A stretch of 64,000 nucleotides of DNA from positions 77,820,276 to 77,884,275 of the forward strand of contig CM022948.1 of NCBI GenBank assembly GCA_012931725.1. Direction: 5' to 3'. How positions within the stretch are numbered: the stretch's first letter is position 1; every line of letters begins with the position of its first letter. This stretch comes from Litsea cubeba. Taxonomy: Eukaryota > Streptophyta > Magnoliopsida > Laurales > Lauraceae. Shown here one piece after another: positions 21,501 through 34,900 of the stretch. The notes beneath the pieces are model-generated. The model saw only the letters and a program-made list of their open reading frames with translations, searched no databases and had not been told where the DNA came from. The position numbers and the translations under genes were made by a program.

Positions 21501-24500
21501 AAAGAGTTTAAGGAGGAATATTCTACAAATAATAACTAAAACATTCCAAAAAATTATCCTAGGAACATCTCCTCCATGCAACTAAAGATGTTGGAATAGT
21601 GATCCCTCAGTAATCTCCAAACGAGAATAAGGATCATCAGCCAATGTAATATTTCACTTTCCCTTACTGTTGGATGGTAGATGAACAGAGGATGTAAAAT
21701 TAACTGGAGTGGTAATAATAACTAAATAAACCTTCCTATTATTTAGCCTTACAAGCTACAACAGTTCCTGTGATGTGCTCAATTCCGAGTATGAAGAAGC
21801 AAACATAAATTCATCACAATTTGGACAGAAAAAGTCAAAGTTATTACATCATTATCATTATGCCCATTCATCCCTCATCCTATCAAAGGATTCTTGCGCC
21901 CATTTGTATCACTGACACTGAATACAGCACGTGAGTTCTACAGGGCATGACATTTCAAGCTCCCAAACCAACAATTCCAACCAATAAATTACATAGGGGA
22001 TTGGGCATTCAATTTCTACCCCTCTAAACTTCCTACACTATGAGGGCATGGCCCCTGGCAGCCCCCCTTTAGTTCAACCCGTGTTAATAAATATCATTAG
22101 AGAAGGCAGGCCCCACTCCCATGCATAGTCATATAATTGAGCGCATTTCATTCGTTTGCAGGTGACGTACCCTTTCTCTAGCCCTCGCTCCACTCTCCTC
22201 AGCAGGATATTGCACCACACCGCACCAGCTTTCTGCTTTTTGTTGTACCTCAGCTGTATCTCCAGAACCTTCTTTTTCCAGCTGGAGAGAGTGCTGTTGG
22301 AGAAAGATTCTTTTCCACCGGCTGGAGAGGATGACGTTGGAGAAAGCCACCGGCTAGACAGATTGACGTTGGAGAAAGCTTCTTCTCCAGCTTGGGCATC
22401 TTAGGAGGAGGTTCGTTTCTGGCTGGAGAGAACGACGTGGAGAAACAGGGGCAATGAAGACAATTGTTGCTTCTACCATCTATACCGGGCTGTTGCTAGC
22501 TTTATCTATTCATATGGTATCGGCACTGTCCATTGGTGGAATGTGCAAGTGCTCACATCTCATGGTTCAAATAGCTCCCTGTATGACGTACGTGGCGTTT
22601 CCTCCCCAAAACCACTCCGGTTCTCCTCCTTCTGCTTGCTGTCGCCCCTTACTATCCTCTGCATCGTTTCAACCATCGGCCAATGGCACAAAAGTATGCC
22701 TTTGTCTGCTGTTCAACAATCCGGTTATACTGGGATTTCCGGTTGACATCACGAGCATGAAGACTATTTTGTCCCAGTGTCATTTCAAGAACTAGATTAT
22801 TAATGATATATAGTTCTTGAAATGACACTGGGATAAAAGAGTCTTCATGCGTGTGTGATGTAGACCAGAAATCCCAATAAGACCGGGTTGTTGAATAGTA
22901 GACAAAGGCATACTTCCGTGCCATTGGCCGATGGTTGAAACGATGCAGAGGATAGTAAGGGACGGCAGCAAGCAGAAGGAGGAGAACTGGAGTGGTTTTG
23001 GAGAGGAAACACCACGTACGGCATACAGGGAGTTGTTTGAAACATGAGATGTGAGCACTTGCGCATTCCACCGATGGACAGTGCCAATACCATATGAATA
23101 GATAAAACTAGCAACAACCCGGTATAGATGGCAGAAGCACCAATCGTCTTCATTGCTCCTGTTTCTCCACGTCGTTCTCTCCAGCCAGAAACGAAGCTCC
23201 TCCTAAGATGCCTAAGTCGGAGAAGGAGCTTTCTCCAATGTTAGTCTGTCTGGCCGGTGGCTTTCTCCAACGTCAATCTCTCCAGAGGGCGGAAAAGAAT
23301 CTTTCTCCAACGGCACTCTCCAGCCGGAAAAGAAGGTTCTGGAGATACAGCTGAGGTACAACAAAAAGCAGAAAACTGGTGTGGTGTGGTACAATATCCT
23401 GCTGAGGAGAGTGGAGCGAGGGCAGGAGAGAGGGTATGTCACCTGCACCTGCAAACGAATGAAATGCGCTCAAATATATGACTATGCATGGAAGTGGGGC
23501 CTGCCTTACAAGTTACAACAGTTCCTGTGATGTGCTCAATTCCGAGTATGAAGAAGCAAACATAAATGCATCACAATTTGGACAGAAAAAGTCAAAGTTA
23601 TTGCATCATTATCCCTAAAAAACAATTTACTGCATCATTATCCCCATTTATCTCTCATCCTAACAAAGATTCTTGCGACCATTTGTATCACTGACACTGA
23701 ATACAGCACGTGAGTTCTACAGGGCATGACATTTCAAGCTCCCAAACCAACAATTCCAACCAATAAATTACATAGGGGATTGGGCATTCAATTTCTACCC
23801 CTCTAAACTTCCTACACTATGAGGGCATGGCCCCTGGCAGCCCCCCTTTAGTTCAACCCGTGTTAATAAATATCATTAGAGAAGGCAGGCCCCACTCCCA
23901 TGCATAGTCATATATTTGAGCGCATTTCATTCGTTTGCAGGTGACGTATCCTCTATCCACTCTCCTCAGCAGGATATTGCACCACACCGCACCAGCTTTC
24001 TGCTTTTTGTTGTACCTCAGCTGTATCTCCAGAACCTTCTTTTTCCAGCTGGAGAGAGTGCTGTTGGAGAAAGATTCTTTTCCGCCGGCTGGAGAGGATG
24101 ACGTTGGAGAAAGCCACCGGCTAGACAGATTGACGTTGGAGAAAGCTTCTTCTCCAGCTTGGGCATCTTAGGAGGAGCTTCGTTTCTGGCTGGAGAGAAC
24201 GACGTGGAGAAACAGGGGCAATGAAGACAATTGGTGCTTCTACCATCTATACCGGGCTGTTGCTAGCTTTATCTATTCATATGGTATCGGCACTGTCCAT
24301 CGGTGGAATGTGCAAGTGCTCACATCTCATGGTTCAAATAGCTCCCTGTATGACGTACGTGGCGTTTCCTCCCCAAAACCACTCCGGTTCTCCTCCTTCT
24401 GCTTGCTGTCGCCCCTTACTATCCTCTACATCGTTTCAACCATCGGCCAATGGCACAAAAGTATGCCTTTGTCTGCTGTTCAACAATCTGGTTTTACTGG

Positions 24501-27500
24501 GATTTCCGGTCGACATCACAACCATGAAGACTATTTTGTCCCAGTGTCATTTCAAGAACTAGATTATTAATGATATATAGTTCTTGAAATGACGCTGGGA
24601 CAAAAGAGTCTTCATGCGTGTGTGATGTAGACCAGAAATCCGAATAAGACCGGGTTGTTGAATAGTAGACAAAGGCATACTTCCGTGCCATTGGCCGATG
24701 GTTGAAACGATGCAGAGGATAGTAAGGGACGGCAGCAAGCAGAAGGAGGAGAACTGGAGTGGTTTTGGAGAGGAAACACCACGTACGGCATACAGGGAGT
24801 TGTTTGAACCATGAGATGTGAGCACTTGCGCATTCCACCGATGGACAGTGCCAATACCATATGAATAGATAAAACTAGCAACAACCCGGTATAGATGGCA
24901 GAAGCACCAATCGTCTTCATTGCTCCTGTTTCTCCACGTCGTTCTCTCCAGCCAAAAACGAAGCTCCTCATAAGATGCCTAAGTCGGAGAAGGAGCTTTC
25001 TCCAATGTTAGTCTGTCTGGCCGGTGGCTTTCTCCAACGTCAATCTCTCCAGAGGGCGGAAAAGAATCTTTCTCCAACGGCACTCTCCAGCCGGAAAAGA
25101 AGGTTCTGGAGATACAGCTGAGGTACAACAAAAAGCAGAAAACTGGTGTGGTGTGGTACAATATCCTGCTGAGGAGAGTGGAGCGAGGGCAGGAGAGAGG
25201 GTATGTCACCTGCACCTGCAAACGAATGAAATGCGCTCAAATATATGACTATGCATGGAAGTGGAGCCTGCCTTACAAGTTACAACAGTTCCTGTGATGT
25301 GCTCAATTCCGAGTATGAAGAAGCAAACATAAATTCATCACAATTTGGACAGAAAAAGTCAAAGTTATTGCATCATTATCCCTAAAAAACAATTTACTGC
25401 ATCATTATCCCCATTTATCCCTCATCCTATCAAAAGATTCTTGCGACCATTTGTATCACTGACACTGAATACAGCACGTGAGTTCTACAGGGCATGACAT
25501 TTCAAGCTCCCAAACCAACAATTCCAACCAATAAATTACATAGGGGATTGGGCATTCAATTTCTACCCCTCTAAACTTCCTACACTATGAGGGCATGGCC
25601 CCTGGCAGCCCCCCTTTAGTTCAACCCGTGTTAATAAATATCATTAGAGAAGGCAAACCCCACTCCCATGCATAGTCATATATTTGAGCGCATTTCATTC
25701 GTTTGCAGGTGACGTATCCTCTCTCCACTCTCCTCAGCAGGATATTGCACCACACCGCAACAGCTTTCTGCTTTTTGTTGTACCTCAGCTGTATCTCCAG
25801 AACCTTCTTTTTCCAGCTGGAGAGAGTGCTGTTGGAGAAAGATTCTTTTCCGCCGGCTGGAGAGGATGACGTTGGAGAAAGCCACCGGCTAGACAGATTG
25901 ACTTTGGAGAAAGCTTCTTCTCCAGCTTGGGCATCTTAGGAGGAGGTTCGTTTCTGGCTGGAGAGAACGACTTGGAGAAACAGGGGCAATGAAGACAATT
26001 GTTGCTTCTACCATCTATACCGGGCTGTTGCTAGCTTTATCTATTTATATGCTATCGGCACTGTCCATTGGTGGAATGTGCAAGTGCTCACATCTCATGG
26101 TTCAAATAGCTCCCTGTATGACGTACGTGGCGTTTCCTCCCCAAAACCACTCCGGTTCTCCTCCTTCTGCTTGCTGTCGCCCCTTACTATCCTCTGCATC
26201 GTTTCAACCATCGGCCAATGGCACAAAAGTATGCCTTTGTCTGCTGTTCAACAATCCGGTTTTACTGGGATTTCCGGTCGACATCACAAGCATGAAGACT
26301 ATTTTGTCCCAGTGTCATTTCAAGAACTAGATTATTAATGATATATAGTTCTTGAAATGACACTGGGACAAAAGAGTCTTCATGCGTGTGTGATGTAGAC
26401 CAGAAATCCCAATAAGACCGGGTTGTAGAATAGCAGACAAAGGCATACTTCCGTGCCATTGGCCGATGGTTGAAACGATGCAGAGGATAGTAAGGGACGG
26501 CAGCAAGCAGAAGGAGGAGAACTGGAGTGGTTTTGGAGAGGAAACACCACCTACGGCATACAGGGAGTTGTTTGAACCATGAGATGTGAGCACTTGCGCA
26601 TTCCACCGATAGACAGTGCCAATACCATATGAATAGATAAAACTAGCAACAACCCGGTATAGATGGCAGAAGCACCAATCGTCTTCATTGCTCCTGTTTC
26701 TCCACGTCGTTCTCTCCAGCTAGAAACGAAGCTCCTCCTTAGATGCCTAAGCCGGAGAAGGAGCTTTCTCCAATGTTAGTCTGTCTGGCCGGTGGCTTTC
26801 TCCAACGTCAATCTCTCCAGAGGGCGGAAAAGAATCTTTCTCCAACGGCACTCTCCAGCCGGAAAAGAAGGTTCTGGAGATACAGCTGAGGTACAACAAA
26901 AAGCAGAAAACTGGTGTGGTGTGGTACAATATCCTGCTGAGGAGAGTGGAGCGAGGGCAGGAGAGAGGGTATGTCACCTGCACCTGCAAACGAATGAAAT
27001 GCGCTCAAATATATGACTATGCATGGAAGTGGAGCCTGCCTTACAAGTTACAACAGTTCCTGTGATGTGCTCAATTCCGAGTATGAAGAAGCAAACATAA
27101 ATTCATCACAATTTGGACAGAAAAAGTCAAAGTTATTGCATCATTATCCCTAAAAAACAATTTACTGCATCATTATCCCCATTTATCCCTCATCCTATCA
27201 AAAGATTCTTGCGACCATTTGTATCACTGACACTGAATACAGCACGTGAGTTCTACAGGGCATGACATTTCAAGCTCCCAAACCAACAATTCCAACCAAT
27301 AAATTACATAGGGGATTGGGCATTCAATTTCTACCCCTCTAAACTTCCTACACTATGAGGGCATGGCCCCTGGCAGCCCCCCTTTAGTTCAACCCGTGTT
27401 AATAAATATCATTAGAGAAGGCAGGCCCCACTCCCATGCATAGTCATATATTTGAGCGCATTTCATTCGTTTGCAGGTGACGTATCCTCTCTCCACTCTC

Positions 27501-28858
27501 CTCAGCAGGATATTGCACCACACCGCACCAGCTTTCTGCTTTTTGTTGTACCTCAGCTGTATCTCCAGAACCTTCTTTTTCCAGCTGGAGAGAGTGCTGT
27601 TGGAGAAAGATTCTTTTCCACCGGCTGGAGAGGATGACGTTGGAGAAAGCCACCGGCTAGACAGATTGACGTTGGAGAAAGCTTCTTCTCCAGCTTGGGC
27701 ATCTTAGGAGGAGGTTCGTTTCTGGCTGGAGAGAACGACGTGGAGAAACAGGGGCAATGAAGACAATTGTTGCTTCTACCATCTATACCGGGCTGTTGCT
27801 AGCTTTATCTATTCATATGGTATCGGCACTGTCCATTGGTGGAATGTGCAAGTGCTCACATCTCATGGTTCAAATAGCTCCCTGTATGACGTACGTGGCG
27901 TTTCCTCCCCAAAACCACTCCGGTTCTCCTCCTTCTGCTTGCTGTCGCCCCTTACTATCCTCTGCATCGTTTCAACCATCGGCCAATGGCACAAAAGTAT
28001 GCCTTTGTCTGCTGTTCAACAATCCGGTTTTACTGGGATTTCCGGTCGACATCACAAGCATGAAGACTATTTTGTCCCAGTGTCATTTCAAGAACTAGAT
28101 TATTAATGATATATAGTTCTTCAAATGACACTGGGACAAAAGAGTCTTCATGTGTGTGTGATGTAGACCAGAAATCCCAATAAGACCGGGTTGTTGAATA
28201 GTAGACAAAGGCATACTTCCTAAGCTTGAGCTTAGGAGAGCCTTGCTCATTTATATATATATATATATATATATATGGGAACCGGTCCTATAGAAACCAT
28301 CCTTACGGGCCCACTGGGGCCCACCTTATGACCCATCAAAATTGACCACACATTCACAACCCCCTTATATTCACCGAATCCCATGAATTTGAATGGATTC
28401 GGATGAACTAGACTGCTGGATTGAGGGTCAATTTTTTTTGTTTGATATAAAGTTGTTAAACTTGTGGACCATGGATGAAGGGATTAGAGGTATTAGATTG
28501 ACTTCAAATTTGATATGTAGATTGGCTCTGCTTGGATCTTTTGGTCCCCCTTTGTCCCATGACCAGTGGGGTCTCACGGTTGGCCCCACTAGGCGGTCCG
28601 CACCGTAAGTTGTAAGGACGGTCCTTATAGGACCGGTTCCATACATACATATATATATATATGGAGAATATTCATATTGGTGAAGAATGGATGCGCGTGA
28701 ATGTCCGCCTGTATATATGCACTGGTTGAGTTCCAAGGGTCCACAAAATCTTAATGACTCATGGGATAAGCTTGTGCATATTGTATGTGATTTGTATTGA
28801 TCTGTAATAACCCCAATCAATGGTTGTTTTGCTGTAATTAGCTTAACAACTTAATATA

Positions 28859-28932
<74 letters not shown>

Positions 28933-31900
28933 AGCTCCAAAGGATGGAACTCAGTTTTCATGGCATCTATTACCCTGATACTTAGAAGTTATAACACAAA
29001 ATTATATGATGTAGCACAAAAAAAAATACAAACTTGGGCCCGGATATGCATAATTAAGTTTGAAATGCAGGTTGGTTGAGGACTCGGATGCTTATTTAAT
29101 TTGAAGTGCATGTATAAATTTAAATTCAGTGGAGTGTGAGCACTTACTTTTGCATTGTGTGATGGGCGTTCCAGCCAATTAATAACATGGCAAAGTACAT
29201 GGCTCCCATGGAAAAAACAAAATGGAAGAACCCATACCCATATGGAACATCATCTTTATTTTCTTCTGACTGTGCTTCCTCCTTCTTAAACTGCATTTAT
29301 TGTTGTTAGCGGCATCTTAATGAAAATATAGTCTAATTAAATACAATGTTGCGTAGTAGGATGAACCTGAAAGGACTTGGAATCTATTCCAGTTGCAAAT
29401 GTAGCTATAGCCATAGCAAGTAGCGCGATAATGAAGCTCTGCCCATGAATAAGCTGATATGAGCATGCATATGTACAGATAAAAAACTCAAGAATGTTTA
29501 ATGGTGATTTACGTATATTGCAATCTAATGAAGACAGCAATGATTCCTCCGAAGTTAAAAATAATGTGTCCTTGGACGGAGTTCAAAACACAAATTAAAA
29601 AAAAAACGTCCACTTCACTTGATCAGTTTTGGGTCCTTTCACTGTAAAACAGTACTTTTGCACCATGGAAAATGCCCGATTGGGTTACTATATAAGACTA
29701 AGCAAGCTCAATAGTTTGCTTATTCTTTAAAAACAATGGAAATAATTTCTCAGGACCTGTCTGAATGAGGAGAGAATGACAAATAGGGATCCCCACTAGG
29801 AGAAATTAAGAGAACTAGGAGTGAGGAATCACCAATTTTCTCTAGTAGTAATCATCCAGTATGTTTGGATTTGAAAGAAGAAAGTCACATAGGAGAAAAT
29901 TATTTTGCACCTTTATCTAAATAAAAATTGATTATTAAAAGGTTAACTATAGCCTCTTTGCTTCAATAAAAATAAGTTTCACTGGAGAAAAATGGTGTTT
30001 TCACCCCATTGAGAAGAAAACCAATTCATGTCTATCTTTCACAGTTTCTAGTGTTACTAGTTTTCTTTTTTAATAGAATCTTTTTGTATTTGAAAACATT
30101 TATCGTAGGCCAAATTATTCTTAGAATGTAAAGAAGACCAGCTTTTCTACTTCTTTCATTTCTTTGAAATCTGGATTTTGGATAGTGAATTAAAGTTGTT
30201 AGGAACTTATAAGAGCAATGTAATATCTTGATATTGTGAACAAAAACTGTGGCTCAGTCATTTTCCCGTGTTATAGAGTGATTGGAATTTTGCATGTTTA
30301 CAACTCTTTTCTATCACTGCACAATGTTGAAATCTTACTATGATTGTAAGCCAGTCTGCCTTCATTGCAGCTTCTGCTTTGTTGCTGCAAGTCTCTGTTG
30401 GTGGTTCACTGGAAACATGAAAAATATGATCGTTAATATTACTGGAACCAAACAAAATCATTAAATGAAGTGCACATTTGACATTTCGATTGTCTCATTT
30501 TACTGAAATTGGAAAATGTCATGAAAATAGACCAAAAGAGGAGACACGTTTAACTAAAACACATCTGTGTTTTGCTAAACAAATCTTTGGTTTCTCCGTG
30601 CCTGTTAAATTGAATGTTCCTGTTTTATAAAATACCAACATACCCTCAGTAGTTATGTGAGACAAAAACACGGAGACGTCAAATACTTAAAGTCTGAAGC
30701 ACTATTGCATTTTAGGCTCTCACAGGTAGCAAATTGCGATGCACCATAAAATACAACATAATATGTTATTGAATCTTATAATTGTCTTTTGACAAAAAAA
30801 GGATAACTTTTGATGATTTAAATTAGTCAAGGTTATCCAAAATCTGACTGGTAAATATAGACCATTTCCTTTTCAGTTTTGAACTGCATTACACACTCTC
30901 AGTAGTGATTCGCTGTTATCGTCATCATCAAAGACTTGGCATTTGTTTTCTCACTTCTTTCTTATGGATCCATTGTTTTTTTATCTCCCCCTCCCTTAGT
31001 TTGTAAACGAGCAACACTTCAAAACATATAGTATTGGATTGTTTCTGATCTTTTTTACATGCCTAAACCATCTCAAATGACATTAATTGTTTTCGTCTTT
31101 GATTGGAGTCATACATATATCCTTATTGATTCCTATTCTATCCTTTCTCGTAGCTCCAGGCATCTATCTTAGCATACACGTCAGTGACATCCATTTTATC
31201 TTCTTGGCACTCATTTGTCCAACTTCCAGATTCATACAACCAAGCATATCTAACTGCTACCTTATAAAAAAAGTCACTTTCATTGAACTAGCTGTAACAC
31301 CCCAACCCCACCTAAATTTGATTAACACCTAATTAATCTTGATCAGGTGTCTAATGTTTGTTTTGGATGGTTTGTGATGGATTAGGACATTAGGTAGATT
31401 AGTGAGGTTTTGAGCCAACTCAGGTAGCACTATAACCTTTTTAATATTTTGGGTAGCGCGTGTATTTTCAGTTTCAGCGGGTTTCGGGTGCATTGCATAC
31501 ATCATATTGAATACATCGATCTTCGTGTTTGGACCCAGATCATTGGAGCCCAACTCAGATTCATTCAGGCCCAATTCCTAGTTAGAAGCCCTTCTCTCAT
31601 AATATACTTAACTCTTTGGACTTGTATGCAAATCCATGACAAATTCTCATTTAAAAACAAACCACCCCTTCTTCCACCGATCTTCCCATTTCATGAGAGA
31701 ACTCTTCTTCCTCCTTCCTTTCTTCTTTCACAGTCATCAAAGGAGAGCTTGGAGAATTTGCATGTCCCATTGGAGAGAAGATCTCCCTTCTTCCATCTTC
31801 TTCCCATCTCTTGAAGTGACAAGATTCACTCCCTACAGCTCTCCACTTGCTACAAAGGTGAGAACCTCAACTTCATTTTAGATTTTGGATTATAATTGAG

Positions 31901-34900
31901 TCAAGGAGACTCCTCTACACTACATGCATGCATTCTCATGAATTATTTGGCAAAATTTCTTGTTAGGGCTTAGAAATTGGGGATTTTGCTTGATTTGAGC
32001 CAAAAGGAAAGATTAGAATTGGAAAAGCATCAAAAGAAGGCAAGTATGAGCAATTATTAGTCAATGCATGTTGATTATGCTTGATTGAACAAAGAAGCTC
32101 TATTGCATTCTTAAATTCAACCTATATTCCTTTCAATTTGTATGTTGAGAATGATGAGAATTGGATTGGTTCTAATGGTTTAATGAGAAAGGGAATGATG
32201 ATGAAATGGTGTTAAAAGCATGATTTTAGTTAAGAAAATATAGTTTGGTTATGTTGGAACAGAGGTTCCATTATAGGGACCAAATGGGAGTGGATAAGAG
32301 AAGTTTCAGATTTCGGATGCAAAATTATACATGTGCAGGATGATATTCGCTCGAGTGGACCTGACATATGTTAGTGACCAAGGCTCCTTCAAATAGCCAT
32401 AACTTCTGATCCGTACGTCGGATTTTGGAGTTCCACATACTGTTGGAAAGCTCTTGAAATGTAAATTCAACGGTCCACATATCGTCGTGATCAAAGGTTG
32501 GGAGAGAAAGTGAAAATGTGGATCAATGAACTAGGCCTGTTTGTTTTGGGTAAAAGGGTCTTTAAACCTAGTTGGACCCAATGTTGTAAAAATCTCTAGG
32601 CGGACGCTAGGCCGTGGGCATGGACTAGGGATTAATTCCCGATTAATCTCCGCCTAGCCCGATTAATCCCCTCCTAGTCCGATTAATCCCCGCCTAGCGC
32701 CTAGGAGGTGACCGCTGACTAGCGCCTAGTCGCCGCCTAGGCCGATTTTTGCAATAGTGGTTGGACCCTACGTTGGAACTCATTGACCATTAAGGAAGTT
32801 ATTCCACTTCAAAGGCCTAAAACCCTTCATAATCAATCCTTAAGGATGATTGTGACAAAAACACTAAATCAATAAGGTTCTTAGGGCATCAAAGTTTGAC
32901 CTTGTAGGTTTCCTAGACATGGAACCCATAACCGATTAATAGGGTCCGATGGAAATTATAACACATGAGAAATCTTGGGCCGAGATCATCTCACGTGCTC
33001 TGTTTCGTCTAGCACTTCACCATAGGTGTTGGTTTAGGGATTTCGGTGTACCTAGCACACATACAAAGTGACACCAATGAAATGTAGCATGTACATGAAT
33101 CTCTTAAACTACATCGTAATGGACGGTTACAGACGAAGGGTAAATTAGATTAGGTTTGGCTAGTAAATCTCCTTGATTATATTAATTGAATTTCATTTTC
33201 ATATTGCTATTGATTTTATTATTGCCCTCAAAGTCTAAATAATTACTTATATGCGTTATCCGTATTAATTTTGATTTGTTATTGTAATTGTCTTACAAAT
33301 GTATCGTTCATTGATGTGATATGCGGACTGAGTAAGTATGTGATTAGATTGATTGAAAATGATTCGAATGAATTGAAATGAATAGAGTGGAATCGCATAG
33401 ATTCGAAATGAATTGAGTGTAAATGTCTTAATCAAGTCCTATTAATTGATTTGAATGGTTCGGCTCTGCTTAGCATCGACCGTGCAATACTCGACGGGGT
33501 TGAAGTTCGGTTTAGTGTGTGTGAATGCCGTTGCGCAGTAGGTAGTCTGGGGCAACAGAACTCCAAAACCGGGTAGACAGGAGAACCTTTGGCCGGGTCA
33601 CTGGTGACATCCCAACATGTGTACTCTCTATTTAGGGAGGATGAACAAAAGTAGTAGCCAACTAGAAAAGTGAGTATTCGATTTATGATTCGAAAAGCAT
33701 AATTTATTCATAATGCACAATGTGCCTATTGGACTAATAATTGATCTCTTTAACTTATTCGTCTTTAAATTCAAATTATAACAATGTGTTAATTCATAAT
33801 TGCTCATATATATTGTTGAATCACTGTATTCATGGTGCTAGGGTGTCACAGGAATCCAGGAAACTGAGGAGAACTATCAGTCCCTCCACGATTAGAGAAA
33901 AGAAAGCTTAAGGACATCCTCTAGTACTTGATTGTCGGAGAACGTTCGAGAACATAACTGGGTTTGGGAATACTTAATGCATCATGGTACTTTGCACTTA
34001 GTTTATGGTTATGCATATGATTAGTATGATTGCATTTGTCTTAGGACCATGTTCCAATGATGTAAGCATCCAGTAACAATCATTACCTTTTAAGTACTCT
34101 TAGTATCATTTCATGTAAGGGTTTGAATTCTTAAATTGCTTCAACTAGAATCTTAATGTTTAGTTATTGAAATTGTCATGGACTATTCAGGCTTTGATAT
34201 TGATGAGTACAGGCTTCCGCAATAAATGTATATTGACAGGTGCCTGTGAGTAATCCTCGCACGCGTGAAGTAGAGTTTTCTCCTTCGTGGATTCGGACTT
34301 GGTCCGGAACAGGTGCGAATTCACTGGAGTACGCGTGTCACACCTCGAGGACCGCCCTAATCGGGGAATTCTCGGGCCCAAGATGTGACACTAGCACTCA
34401 ACGTTTGCCAACAATCCATGAGCGTGTCTCTACTCTTCACAACTTGCTTTGGTCAATTTGTGATATCTAACTCAAACCACTCAATTTTGTTTTATGATGA
34501 TTCTGATAGCAGTACTGAATGGTAGGTTTTCTTTCCCATAACAAATACCAGCACTCGAACACTAGGGCTTGTCTCTTTACTAGAATTTGAAGAATTCATG
34601 ACTGGAGAATTGCAAAAGTTGTCCCCTAGAGGTGGAATTCCAAAATCCTCTTTGTGAAGCATTTAAAATTCTACCAAAATGCAAAGAGATTGGAATTCTA
34701 TGAATTCCAAAAGATCATTTGAGACCTTTTAGGTGGATTGAATTTGGAATTCTAGTAGAAGAAAAATGCCATTTCAAATGCCAGGGGATCAGACATCACA
34801 TCAGATTCAAAAGACCCATCATCTCAAATTCTAGTAAGAAATTATCCTAATGAAACAGGCCCTTAACCTCTGGAAAAAGTACTGCATTTTAACCAGTGAA

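Larger units (their letters stand above)
11622..28220. repeat. Array of nine palindromic LTP-derived units in SERINC intron 10
   Basis: Two blocks (units 1-5, 11622-20487; units 6-9, 21746-28220) hold head-to-tail units of 1757-1780 bp that start at GCCTT(ACAAG). Each unit consists of a ~380-bp spacer plus a ~1.4-kb palindrome. The arms are inverted copies of an nsLTP-like 5' gene region, and the palindrome centre is the 16-20 bp around ATTATTAATGATATAT. Units 1, 5 and 6 keep a 12-bp segment (TAGCCCTCGCTC) that units 2-4 and 7-9 lack. Arms within a unit differ more from each other than equivalent arms do between units. The array is symmetric, so the SERINC pre-mRNA and any antisense transcript could both form hairpins. 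The array has no CRISPR or satellite character. Confidence 0.92.

Noticed and set aside
11622..28220. CRISPR-like or satellite interpretation of the regular repeats
   Set aside because: Units are 1.77 kb, palindromic, and contain gene-derived sequence in a plant intron; no short spacers and no cas genes.
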